Shown: piece by piece, positions 1-8,332 of the stretch
Layout of the letters: each line of letters starts with the position of its first letter
Position numbering within the stretch: position 1 is the first letter of the stretch
Source of the DNA: Berkiella_A sp964633725
GTDB lineage: Bacteria; Pseudomonadota; Gammaproteobacteria; Berkiellales; Berkiellaceae
Length of the DNA stretch: 64,000 bases
Assembly: GCA_964633725.1 (NCBI GenBank)
Contig: CAZWHY010000008.1
Coordinates: forward strand, 23,370-87,369
Reading direction: 5' to 3'
Position numbers and translations under genes: made by a program
Notes under the pieces: model-generated
What the model saw: the letters and a program-made list of their open reading frames with translations, nothing else
What the model was told of the DNA's origin: nothing
Database searches by the model: none

Positions 1-1376
1 TACTTGTCATTGAGTTTACCCATCATATAATCAATCATATCAATTTGAGAAATAACCCCTAATAATTTGTCATTGTCCGTCACAATGGCTACTTGTTCTT
101 TGTCAAAGATATGGTTCAGCGTAGATAATGGCGTATTGGGGGTTACTAAGCCCCCCATCGGTTGTGCCACCTCTTGGGCGGTAGAGTCATAGCGAATATT
201 GCCCGCTTGCAATTTTTGAAAAATATCGACTTCATGCAACATGGCAATAGGGCGATGTGCCTGATCCACAACAGGGAGTTGGGATATGCCGTGTAATTTT
301 AATTTTTGGATGACAGTATCTACAGTTTCATTTGCCTGAACCGTAATGACAGGATGATTATGTTTCGCCAATAAATCTTTGACGGTACCTAGAGCATAAT
401 GGGGGGTTAAAAAGCCATGATCTTTGAGCCAAGCATCGTTTAAAAATTTAGAAATATAACGGTTACCAGAATCGGTTAATACGGTTACGACGGTGTGATT
501 AGGCCCTAATTCTTTTGCAACTTGTAAAGCACCGTGTACAATCGCGCCTGATGAGCCCCCACAAAACAACCCTTCTTCCCGTACGAGTCTTCTGGCGGTT
601 AAGAATGCTTCTCGATCGTTAGTTTGAATCATTTTGTCGATGACCGAAAAATCTAAAGCGCGGCATAGTATGTCTTCACCAATGCCTTCTACTTTATACA
701 TTTTAGGCTCGACTAATTTTTTAGTATAAAAGTAATCGTAATGCACAGAACCTAAGGGGTCGACCCCTACAATTTGTATGTCTTGGGTCTTTTCTTTGAT
801 AAAGCGGCCAACACCTGATATTGTGCCGCCTGTTCCGGTGCCCGCGACAAAGGCATCAAATTCCCCGTTGGTTTGTTGCCAAATTTCTTTTGCCGTATTG
901 TGATAATGCGCATCAATATTATCAGGTGAATGGTATTGGTCAACATAAAAAGCATTGGGTAGTTCTTTGGCAATGCGTTTGGCAGTATTGACATAATGTT
1001 CAGGAGAATCACCCGGCACATCTGTTGGTGTCACGACGACTTCTGCACCAAAGGACTTAATCATGTTGATTTTTTCAAGGCTCATTTTATCGGGCATGGT
1101 AAAAATACATCGATAGCCTTTATAGGCTGCGACCATAGCCAGAGCAAGGCCAGTATTGCCGGATGTATTTTCAACAATGACACCCCCGGGTTTAAGCTCA
1201 CCGCGTTCTTCGGCTTGTTCAATAATATAACGTGCAATTCTATCTTTGATTGAACCACTGGGATTCATGAATTCGCATTTGACTAAAATAGTCGCAGAAT
1301 TAGGTTCTGTGATTCGATTGAGTTTTACTAATGGCGTATCACCAATGCATTCTAAAATACTGTCTTTATATTCCAT
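1..1376 (-). CDS. cbs: Cystathionine beta-synthase, partial (cut by left edge)
   Basis: PLP-dependent enzyme that joins serine and homocysteine into cystathionine (transsulfuration). The start ATG is at 1376 and 458 codons read through to the window edge without a stop. An N-terminal fold-type II PLP domain carries NPSGSIKDR with the Schiff-base lysine near residue 44, the TSGNTG asparagine loop near 71-76 and a GTGGT phosphate loop. From about residue 335 a pair of CBS regulatory domains follows. That two-part architecture separates it from plain cysteine synthase (CysK/CysM), which lacks CBS domains. The family is usually about 450-460 aa, so only a few C-terminal residues should be missing. 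A cystathionine gamma-lyase or synthase often lies next to it and would be outside this window. Confidence 0.9.
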   Translation of the reverse strand, partial: MEYKDSILECIGDTPLVKLNRITEPNSATILVKCEFMNPSGSIKDRIARYIIEQAEERGELKPGGVIVENTSGNTGLALAMVAAYKGYRCIFTMPDKMSLEKINMIKSFGAEVVVTPTDVPGDSPEHYVNTAKRIAKELPNAFYVDQYHSPDNIDAHYHNTAKEIWQQTNGEFDAFVAGTGTGGTISGVGRFIKEKTQDIQIVGVDPLGSVHYDYFYTKKLVEPKMYKVEGIGEDILCRALDFSVIDKMIQTNDREAFLTARRLVREEGLFCGGSSGAIVHGALQVAKELGPNHTVVTVLTDSGNRYISKFLNDAWLKDHGFLTPHYALGTVKDLLAKHNHPVITVQANETVDTVIQKLKLHGISQLPVVDQAHRPIAMLHEVDIFQKLQAGNIRYDSTAQEVAQPMGGLVTPNTPLSTLNHIFDKEQVAIVTDNDKLLGVISQIDMIDYMMGKLNDK

Positions 1377-1524
1377 GTGCTTTTCCCTGCCTGCTGTAAG
1401 CTGATTACAAGATAGAATTCAAACTATGGTGTCTGAAAATCTAGTTATTTTGTATGGCTTAATCTACCTGATTTTTAGCAGGGGAGCACTATGAGTTGTT
1501 TGTATATCTATATGTGGGATATTT

Positions 1525-3063
1525 TTAAAAATTTAGGTTTTTAAATGTTGGTTTTTCATCATCTCGTTTTTCTGTATCAGTTGTAAAACTAGGAAAAGGA
1601 ATTGGCTCGGGCTTTCTTGTAGGTTGAGCCTGATAGGGAGAGCCAGGTGCTTGTCTATGCCTACCACTAAATAATAGAGGAGATAGGAGCGATGTCACAA
1701 TAGCATCATCAGAGCCTGTCACTAGTGGTTTTTTAGGTGTTAACAAGTCAAACCTTTGGGTTGCTTGTGTGCTTGCTGTATGTTTGTCTTGTTTGAAGAC
1801 ATCAATCAATAAATTCTTAACAATTTCTTGTTCTGACTTACAGATTCGGTTGAGTGAGCGAGCATCAAAGCTAAAGCTGACAGAGTGGTTGAAATCAGAG
1901 CCCGCACCGTCTTTTACAGTGTAGGTGAGTCTGTCTAATAGTTTGATTTTTTCATAGCCTGCGCAGTATTGTGGTTCAACGCTAATATACAAAGTATCTG
2001 GTGCATCAGACATTTTTAAAAGCACTTCTATAACCGGCTCAACGAGAGTCATTTCGGCATTACAAAATTTTGTACCCAGTCCTAAGTTTGTGACTTTTTG
2101 GCCGTCATTGCCAATTAAGCTATGTGGAATATAGTGGCACCAGTGCATGACCCATGGTTTGGCTATGTTCATACCAACCAGTTCTGCAGCTTGTGGTAAA
2201 TCTAGTCCTGCTTGAGTGGCGGCAACATTAGGGCTAACGCCCATCACGCTTTTTTGGGATGGATAGCGAACATCAAGTTTTGATTCTATATCTGCTTGTT
2301 TTTGCGCTTCAACGGCTTGCAGTTTTGCTAGGGTCACCGGCACATCGATTAAGGCATCTAAAGATGCTTGATTAATACTGAGTGAGTCTAACGTATCTGC
2401 GGGGACACTAGGGACAAATAGCTTGTTGTTCCCTATTTTTTCCTCGGGCAAGTAGATAGCAACAGTAGTGCCATTGATTATTATCTCTCTGGACTTAGGA
2501 TAGGCTGATTTGCCCACAGGTGAATAAAGGGTAGAGGGGTTGGACTGGTTAGGCGTAGAGGACTCGCAGTTTGAGGGGCTAAGCAATGCTGTTGCTAAGT
2601 TTTTCCTAGATTGTGCTTTTTTTCTGACTGGGGTTATTTGGCCAGAAACAATGGCTTGGGGAACGGGCGATGAGCCGGCGCCCATTAAATCTAAAATATT
2701 CTGCGAGCCTTTTTGCCTGCTTTGGTGAACAAAAGGCTCATAAGTTGGATCCTCTAGGAGGTTTTTTGCATTTTCTTTCTTTTCAACAGCTGAAAGAAAT
2801 ATATTATACTCTTCTTCCTCTTCGGAGAACCTCTCGTCTTGGTTCTCGTGTATCGACGTTTCTTTTGCTTCCCGATGTAGTATCTTTCTTTTTTTACTTT
2901 GTGGCGCACGTTTATGAGCTTTGGCTTGTCTTTTTTCTAGTTGTATATTTAGCCGATCTTCTTCTTTTTGAGACACGTAGAATGCAGGATGTTGGGATAG
3001 TTGTGATTTTTTTGTTGAGGTAGAGTTTAAATTTAGACTCGAGTTTGGAATACCAGGTTTCAT
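1525..3063 (-). CDS. Unrecognised 512-aa protein sharing a C-terminal motif block with its neighbour
   Basis: I do not recognise the family. The first 200 residues are polar, rich in Lys, Ser, Glu and Gln, and look disordered. There is no signal peptide or membrane segment. The second half is more ordered and holds a block also present in the next gene: R-x-P-[ST]-Q-K-x-V-M-G near residue 265, then about 40 residues on W-x-x-H and H-x-x-P, then N-L-x-x-G with N-x-x-M near 325-340. The spacing of His and Asn recalls beta-beta-alpha-metal (HNH-like) nucleases, but this is only a resemblance. No good Shine-Dalgarno sequence precedes the ATG. In a Dot/Icm-type genome a large soluble protein without a known domain is a plausible effector or toxin; that is inference. 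Confidence 0.6.
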   Translation of the reverse strand: MKPGIPNSSLNLNSTSTKKSQLSQHPAFYVSQKEEDRLNIQLEKRQAKAHKRAPQSKKRKILHREAKETSIHENQDERFSEEEEEYNIFLSAVEKKENAKNLLEDPTYEPFVHQSRQKGSQNILDLMGAGSSPVPQAIVSGQITPVRKKAQSRKNLATALLSPSNCESSTPNQSNPSTLYSPVGKSAYPKSREIIINGTTVAIYLPEEKIGNNKLFVPSVPADTLDSLSINQASLDALIDVPVTLAKLQAVEAQKQADIESKLDVRYPSQKSVMGVSPNVAATQAGLDLPQAAELVGMNIAKPWVMHWCHYIPHSLIGNDGQKVTNLGLGTKFCNAEMTLVEPVIEVLLKMSDAPDTLYISVEPQYCAGYEKIKLLDRLTYTVKDGAGSDFNHSVSFSFDARSLNRICKSEQEIVKNLLIDVFKQDKHTASTQATQRFDLLTPKKPLVTGSDDAIVTSLLSPLLFSGRHRQAPGSPYQAQPTRKPEPIPFPSFTTDTEKRDDEKPTFKNLNF

Positions 3064-3212
3064 ATGTGCAACTACAACTATAATGGATAATACTGTTTGA
3101 ATTATAACTTATAGTATATAGGGGCAGCAATAAAATATAGCAAAAACCAGATAAAATATAGAAAAACACACCACAAATGGCATGGTTCTATACAAAAGTA
3201 TAAAAAATCATC

Positions 3213-3280
3213 GCGTAGCGAATATATTTTCCTCTCCTAATTTTAGGAGAGGACGGTTTGGTATGCCAAACCTGGTGAGG
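3213..3280. repeat. Dispersed double-hairpin repeat, copy 1
   Basis: Starts with GCGTAGCGAAT, followed by a perfect 10-bp stem (CCTCTCCTAA at 3231-3240 with TTAGGAGAGG at 3243-3252). A second stem follows (GGTTTGG at 3255-3261 with CCAAACC at 3266-3272), then TGGTGAGG. The same layout, with other bases in both stems, occurs after ffh at 23929-23988. It lies just 3' of the gene ending at 3286 and may act as its terminator or mRNA stabiliser. Confidence 0.7.
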
Positions 3281-3285
3281 TTAAT

Positions 3286-4644
3286 TTATATTCTGATTTG
3301 CTTGAGTTCATTTTTTAATACATCGACATCGCTTAAATCATCACTATCTGAGCTATCTGCGTTATTTTGAGACTCTGATATTCCAAAAACATCCAAATCA
3401 TCGTAGGATGTTATCTTGCCCAGATGTGTCGCTGCGACACAATAAGGCTTATGTCCCTCCAGCAGGGCTTGGCTGACGAGTACGGTTTGTGGAATATCCG
3501 TTACATGAGAATAAATAGGGTATTTGACCCATGCATCCAGTTCTTGGCGAATGGTGACTTTGCGTTTGCCTTGAGATACCTTGGCTTTGATAAATCCTCG
3601 ATCTATTACGTCACCACCTGGTAGTGTATCTAAAATACATTTTAAGCGTGTTTTTTTATTTTGGCCGTGCTTGGTATGATGCACAATAAATTTTTCAGTT
3701 ACATTCATTTTGCTGTTGAGCCAAAATGGCCCGGCAACTAAATTATCACGTGTTTGTGGATTGCGAGATAAGGGACACAGTCTATGGCCTAGCGCATGTG
3801 TCCATTCATTCCGTCCTGTAAAAATAGCATATTCCATTAAGGTTTTCATAGAGGGCGAAAGTATATCTTGATAATCTTGATAAAAACTTAGCATAATTTG
3901 TTGGGCAGATTTTCTGCCCATGACTCTTTTTTGTGTGGGGCGGCGCTTATGGGTCTCACGGTATTGAATAGACACCTTGTCTACTGTTACTTTGCCACCT
4001 TTGTGTTGGGCTGGCATTTCATCAAGCGTATCAATCAATTGTTGTTCTGAAGTCGTGACCGATGACTTTAAAAAGGGCGCTGCTTTATGTTGGCCTAAAT
4101 GTTTTTTCCGGCCAGAGCCATCATGTAGAGGGGAAAAAAGTAGCAAATCATATTCACTTTTATTTTTGTCTTTGTCTTTGTCTTTGTCTTTGTCTTTGAA
4201 TTTTACTTGGATAGAGCGTCTGGCTATCATTTGAGTGCCATCTTCTGCTTCTCCGAGCGCCATTTTTTGACCTTGGTATTCAAATAAGCGAATATTATTA
4301 ATTTGGGTATATTGTACGCCATAAGCATTTGTCACGGGCGGATTGAATTGTTGTGCGATAGGGTTTTCAGCTTGCGTGTTGATTAGTGCGTGCCCCATTA
4401 GAGGTTGATGGGGCATAAAGCGATGATAAGGATCGGCAAATAAATTTAAATATTGCTTGGCATTGAGTTCACTGTCAGTGGGATAAAGAGGAGATAGATT
4501 GCAAGCCCCGTCTGATACAACCACAGGCTTTTCATCTGGGTGATCAAAGTAATACTCTTCTTCATACTGCTGTTCTAAATCATGTTCAACATCATCGAAT
4601 AATGATATTTCATCATCAAGGTTGATTTGAAATTTTCGTCCCAT
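3286..4644 (-). CDS. Unrecognised 452-aa protein, partner of the 512-aa protein
   Basis: No family recognised. The N-terminus (about residues 1-40) is acidic. A run of alternating Lys-Asp near residues 149-160 comes from a hexanucleotide repeat. The C-terminus is again acidic and Ser-rich. In between lies the block shared with the downstream gene: RRPTQKRVMG near residue 235; about 44 residues on, EWTHALGHRL near 278-287; then NLVAG and N-x-x-M near 298-312, followed by a conserved Glu. A strong Shine-Dalgarno sequence (AGGAAGGA) precedes the ATG. Both genes point the same way and are separated by 222 bp holding a dispersed repeat, so a distant tandem duplication is likely. The function is unknown; a cytosolic toxin or secreted effector is possible. 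Confidence 0.6.
   Translation of the reverse strand: MGRKFQINLDDEISLFDDVEHDLEQQYEEEYYFDHPDEKPVVVSDGACNLSPLYPTDSELNAKQYLNLFADPYHRFMPHQPLMGHALINTQAENPIAQQFNPPVTNAYGVQYTQINNIRLFEYQGQKMALGEAEDGTQMIARRSIQVKFKDKDKDKDKDKNKSEYDLLLFSPLHDGSGRKKHLGQHKAAPFLKSSVTTSEQQLIDTLDEMPAQHKGGKVTVDKVSIQYRETHKRRPTQKRVMGRKSAQQIMLSFYQDYQDILSPSMKTLMEYAIFTGRNEWTHALGHRLCPLSRNPQTRDNLVAGPFWLNSKMNVTEKFIVHHTKHGQNKKTRLKCILDTLPGGDVIDRGFIKAKVSQGKRKVTIRQELDAWVKYPIYSHVTDIPQTVLVSQALLEGHKPYCVAATHLGKITSYDDLDVFGISESQNNADSSDSDDLSDVDVLKNELKQIRI
4165..4198. repeat. Hexanucleotide microsatellite coding for Lys-Asp
   Basis: Five to six copies of the 6-bp unit TTTGTC (plus strand) lie inside the 452-aa gene and encode the alternating Lys-Asp run. 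As the unit is two codons, changes in copy number would alter protein length without a frameshift. Confidence 0.85.
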
Positions 4645-4707
4645 GCTTTTGTTCCTTCCTCGTCCGTGAGTTAGGATACATATTTGTTAGGTGATTTTTA
4701 TTGTGTT

Positions 4708-5769
4708 TTAGCTTGTGTTCTGTATAAATTTGTCATCTTGACTATCACCTTGATTAAATATGATCAGTTTTTGAATCGCAAAGTTCGCAATAAATAAGCC
4801 GGCTAATGCGATTATTTTACTAGCGTATACATTCGTACCAAAATAAACAAGGCTTTGAATGAGCGCATATGAAAAGACGAGATTGACTACACATAAAAGA
4901 GCATATTTCAGGGCTTCAAGCCGAATTTTATCTGAAGATTTAAAGACTAGGCCTTTATTAAAGAAAAAATTGCAAGTGCCTGAAAAAATACGAGCCACTA
5001 TTTCACTCAGTAGTATATTACCGCACAAAAAGAAGCCTAGTGAAAAAGCCAAAAAATCTAGTAAGCCACTTATCATGGCAAAAAATAAGAATCGCAGAAA
5101 AACAAAGTAAATTTTCAAAGAATCTAAAACGGGATTAAAGTGAGAGCCTTTATTATGATTATTATAAATGGTTTTAATATTCATTTCCTTTATGGGTAAA
5201 TTTTGCTTGCTGGCTTTGATTAACATATCCAACTCAAATTCATAGCCATTAGAGGCTGTTTTGAGTAAGGTTTTTAAGAAATCTCTGGGGATAGCTCTTA
5301 GACCTGTTTGGGTATCCTGTAGTGATTGGCCAATGAGTGCTTTGAATACATATTTCGTTAAGTTATTACCAAATCGACTACGCCAGGGGACTTCGCCACA
5401 GAATTTTCTAGAGCCCAGAAATAAACTATCGGGTTTGAGCATAAACGCGCGCGCTAATGCCAAGATATCTTTAGGGGTATGTTGGCCATCTGCATCGGCG
5501 GTAATCACACCCGTATGATTTTCAGAAAAAGTGGTTAAAAAATAATTAAAAGCAGTTTTTAACGCTTGGCCCTTGCCCAGGTTCACCGCATGTTGCATTA
5601 GCGTGACTTGTGGATACGTTGAAACTTGTTCAAATACAGCATTACATCGACAATCAGAACCATCATTGACAATAATGATTTTTATCTCTGTTGTTTCGTT
5701 GAGCTGATGAATTAAATTGATCAGCTCTTGATCCGGTTGATAAGCTGGAATAATAATTACTGGGTACAT
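4708..5769 (-). CDS. GT2 glycosyltransferase fused to a GtrA-like membrane domain
   Basis: Residues 1 to about 215 form a family 2 glycosyltransferase of the dolichyl/polyprenyl-phosphate sugar synthase type, with NDGSD at 35-39 and the metal-binding DADG at 92-95. Residues of about 225-345 form a four-helix GtrA-like domain (several hydrophobic segments, with the NFFFNKGLVF signature). In other bacteria GT2 and GtrA are often separate proteins. The fusion would make an undecaprenyl-phosphate-linked sugar and handle it in the same polypeptide, for decoration of surface glycans or lipid. It overlaps the upstream gene by 13 bp, so the two are probably translated together. The sugar and the final acceptor are not visible from the sequence. 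Confidence 0.85.
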   Translation of the reverse strand: MYPVIIIPAYQPDQELINLIHQLNETTEIKIIIVNDGSDCRCNAVFEQVSTYPQVTLMQHAVNLGKGQALKTAFNYFLTTFSENHTGVITADADGQHTPKDILALARAFMLKPDSLFLGSRKFCGEVPWRSRFGNNLTKYVFKALIGQSLQDTQTGLRAIPRDFLKTLLKTASNGYEFELDMLIKASKQNLPIKEMNIKTIYNNHNKGSHFNPVLDSLKIYFVFLRFLFFAMISGLLDFLAFSLGFFLCGNILLSEIVARIFSGTCNFFFNKGLVFKSSDKIRLEALKYALLCVVNLVFSYALIQSLVYFGTNVYASKIIALAGLFIANFAIQKLIIFNQGDSQDDKFIQNTS

Positions 5770-7187
5770 AATGCTTCGCTTGTTTTATGGCTTGAGGCGG
5801 ATATTTGATTCAACGTAGCTGAAAAATCAAACTGATTGGTCTTGATGAGCGGGAATTTTTCAGGATTTAAATAATGGAATACATACTTATTAAATTCATG
5901 ATTAAACATATGGTCGACAAATGTAATATCATGGCTAAAGACTGTACCCATGGGAATATGCCGACCTGTACGAGTCACAATGCGATCAAAATAATCAAAA
6001 AATCTAAAGTGATTATGATTGCACTCAAACCGAGTGGGCGACTCTAGCGTATCGGTAAAGCTTAATTGATAGAATAATTTTAGCTCATCCTCCGTGTTAT
6101 ATTCCACATGAAATAGAGGCTTATTATTGATACGTATGGTTTTTAATTGTTCAAAAGCAAATTGACAATCTGTGGCGGTTTTAAAAAAGGCATGCCCATC
6201 ATGCGTCATCAATTGTTCAATTTTTGTCGGTTTGAGCTGCATTGCCTCTAAGAACTGTAATGGATCCTTTTGTCTATACAGTACCCATGGTCTTTCATGG
6301 TTCGTATTCATCTGTGACAGGCCGTTATGTACCACCAACGCATCATCTGGGAAATGACTTTTTAGTAAATCCAGAATTTTATCTATCATTTTAAGGCCGA
6401 ACAGTATTTCAGGTGTGACACCTTCTGGGCCATTTTTCCAATGGTGGTGTTGAATATGTGCGATAGAATTTAAAAATATAAAATTGCATTTTGGATTGTA
6501 TTTTTTTTTCATCTGAATAAATAATAAAGTCGATACATAATCAAAATAGCTTATAAAAACATAATGCTTAGGGCCACGTTTTATCAAGCTGCCTAATAAT
6601 TTGATTATTTGAGCGGATATTTTGAGCCCCACGCCAGAGCTAAATATATAAGACAGCAGTTTAAAGCTTTTGCCTAATATTTTTGTGATTTTTAAATTTC
6701 TGTAATTTCTAGACAAATAACGTGGAAGATTTAATAAATTATTTAACTTTTCTGGGTAGGCGGCTTCGCTAAAGGTCCAAGGATCGGGTAGAAAAAATTT
6801 GACGTGTTCTTGGTCTCGTCTGACACCATTCATGACGCCCCAAACACCAGTGCTAATATTGTGCTGGCTTAATGTTTCCCAGGCTTGGGTATAATGTAAA
6901 TCTGGTACATCGCCTAAGTGTTTGATTTTATGTTGGCTGCTAGGCACACCGGCGTGAATAGAAACCCATTGTACCCATGGTTCTAAATATCCGCTGTTAT
7001 AGCGATCGTTGGTTTTGTAATTGGTTGAGTTGGCTTTCTCTAATAGAGACTGTATATGGGGTAAATTATGTTGCTGGGTCGCGGTTTTAAGCAAGTCAGT
7101 ATTAAACTCATTCAGCTCTAAAATGATGACATTTTTAGGTTGCGCTGTAGGGGCTTGCTTAGGTTCTTTGGTTGTTTGACTTTGCAT
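5757..7187 (-). CDS. Alkaline-phosphatase-superfamily (phosphodiesterase-like) protein
   Basis: About 476 aa from the ATG at 7187; a GTG at 7199 would add four residues, and neither start has a clear Shine-Dalgarno sequence. The N-terminus (VIILELNEFNTDLL) matches the opening of AlkP-superfamily type I phosphodiesterases, with the first metal-site acidic residue replaced by the ELNE pattern common in one bacterial subgroup. Further on are IHAGVPSS (near the usual nucleophile), an HHHWKNG segment and a late VVHNGLSQMN stretch. There is no signal peptide, so it is probably cytoplasmic or membrane-peripheral. The 13-bp overlap with the GT2-GtrA gene suggests a shared role in glycan or lipid-linked sugar metabolism. 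The substrate is unknown. Confidence 0.65.
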   Translation of the reverse strand: MQSQTTKEPKQAPTAQPKNVIILELNEFNTDLLKTATQQHNLPHIQSLLEKANSTNYKTNDRYNSGYLEPWVQWVSIHAGVPSSQHKIKHLGDVPDLHYTQAWETLSQHNISTGVWGVMNGVRRDQEHVKFFLPDPWTFSEAAYPEKLNNLLNLPRYLSRNYRNLKITKILGKSFKLLSYIFSSGVGLKISAQIIKLLGSLIKRGPKHYVFISYFDYVSTLLFIQMKKKYNPKCNFIFLNSIAHIQHHHWKNGPEGVTPEILFGLKMIDKILDLLKSHFPDDALVVHNGLSQMNTNHERPWVLYRQKDPLQFLEAMQLKPTKIEQLMTHDGHAFFKTATDCQFAFEQLKTIRINNKPLFHVEYNTEDELKLFYQLSFTDTLESPTRFECNHNHFRFFDYFDRIVTRTGRHIPMGTVFSHDITFVDHMFNHEFNKYVFHYLNPEKFPLIKTNQFDFSATLNQISASSHKTSEALCTQ

Positions 7188-7323
7188 TGTAAATACCACA
7201 TTAGTTAGAAAGCATTATTTTTATTATTAATTACTATGATACTACCGTGCAATTGTAAAAGCATTCCAATATCATGTCTGCATAGTTTGTATTTAGGATT
7301 TTAGTAACAAAGATAAGGCAAGC

Positions 7324-8256
7324 ATGATTACATATGAACTGACTATCAAGCACTTTGATTATAGTATTTTTTCTAAAGAGCACTTATCGACAGCATTTTA
7401 TCTGGCCTTGCTCGTTTCTTGTGTGAGTTTATATTTTATAAAAGATCAATTTGCCAGAATCTCTATTTTTCTCATTACCTTAGGCCTAGGCGTATACATT
7501 AAGCGAATTGATTGGATTGCTTTGCCTTATATTTTGGGATTAGCCAGTCTTATTTATTATGGTTTGAATGCAAATCACCGTTTGTTTAGGGGCTTCATGT
7601 TTCTGGGCTCTATTATTGCGGGCTTGTATTTGTGTTTGTATGCTAAATTTGGCTTATACCCCATGCCGGGTTTGCAGAATTGGCAGGTGGTTAAGAATTT
7701 TACATTTAGCCATCAAGCTTTTCCATTTTCTATGACTTTGGGTTTGGAAAAATTTCTTGTTGGATTTTTCTTTATTTGGTTTAGCTGTCAATCTTTGACG
7801 AATCAAGGTTCCTGGCGGTCAATATTCCAAAGCAGCCTTGTGGCTTGGATTTTAGCCGTGATTGTTTTAGTGCCGTTAGCGTATGTATTGCACATTGCCA
7901 AAATAGATATAAAGCCGACCAACTTTTTCTTACTATGGGCTTTGCATAATTTATTTTTTGTTTGTATTGCCGAAGAAGCTATTTTTAGAGGCATGATTCA
8001 ACCATTTATAAGCTTAAAACTACAAAATATAGGGGCAGGTAAATACTTTGCAATTGTTATTACCGCAGGACTATTTGGTTTGTTCCATTTTAAATCTGGT
8101 TGGAGCATGGTGATATTAAGCACTGTGGCGGGCTTATTTTATGGTTGGGCTTATATGCGCACCAAACGACTAGAGGCGAGTATACTCGTGCACTTTGGTG
8201 TGAATGCGGTGCACTTTTTGTGCTTTAGCTACCCAGCTTTAAAACTCCAGGCATAA
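7324..8256 (+). CDS. CPBP family intramembrane metalloprotease
   Basis: A polytopic membrane protein of 310 aa with about eight hydrophobic segments. The C-terminal half holds the three CPBP (Abi) motifs: EEAIFR near residue 217, a LFGLFHF histidine near 255 and HFGVN near 291. The family includes the CAAX prenyl protease Rce1 and bacterial proteins tied to bacteriocin self-immunity or membrane protein processing. An AAGG Shine-Dalgarno sequence lies just upstream of the ATG. It sits directly before the cytochrome c maturation genes and may be co-transcribed with them, but a role in that pathway is not established. The substrate is unknown. Confidence 0.85.
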   Translation: MITYELTIKHFDYSIFSKEHLSTAFYLALLVSCVSLYFIKDQFARISIFLITLGLGVYIKRIDWIALPYILGLASLIYYGLNANHRLFRGFMFLGSIIAGLYLCLYAKFGLYPMPGLQNWQVVKNFTFSHQAFPFSMTLGLEKFLVGFFFIWFSCQSLTNQGSWRSIFQSSLVAWILAVIVLVPLAYVLHIAKIDIKPTNFFLLWALHNLFFVCIAEEAIFRGMIQPFISLKLQNIGAGKYFAIVITAGLFGLFHFKSGWSMVILSTVAGLFYGWAYMRTKRLEASILVHFGVNAVHFLCFSYPALKLQA

Positions 8257-8332
8257 TGAATACACCCTTTTGCTCTGTTAGGTGAACCGTGTTATCTTTT
8301 CAGCCAAATTTCTAAGATGGATTTACAATAAA

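Noticed and set aside
3182..3370. Open frame of 62 codons on the plus strand
   Set aside because: It covers the dispersed hairpin repeat and the antisense of the 452-aa gene end; no coding signal.
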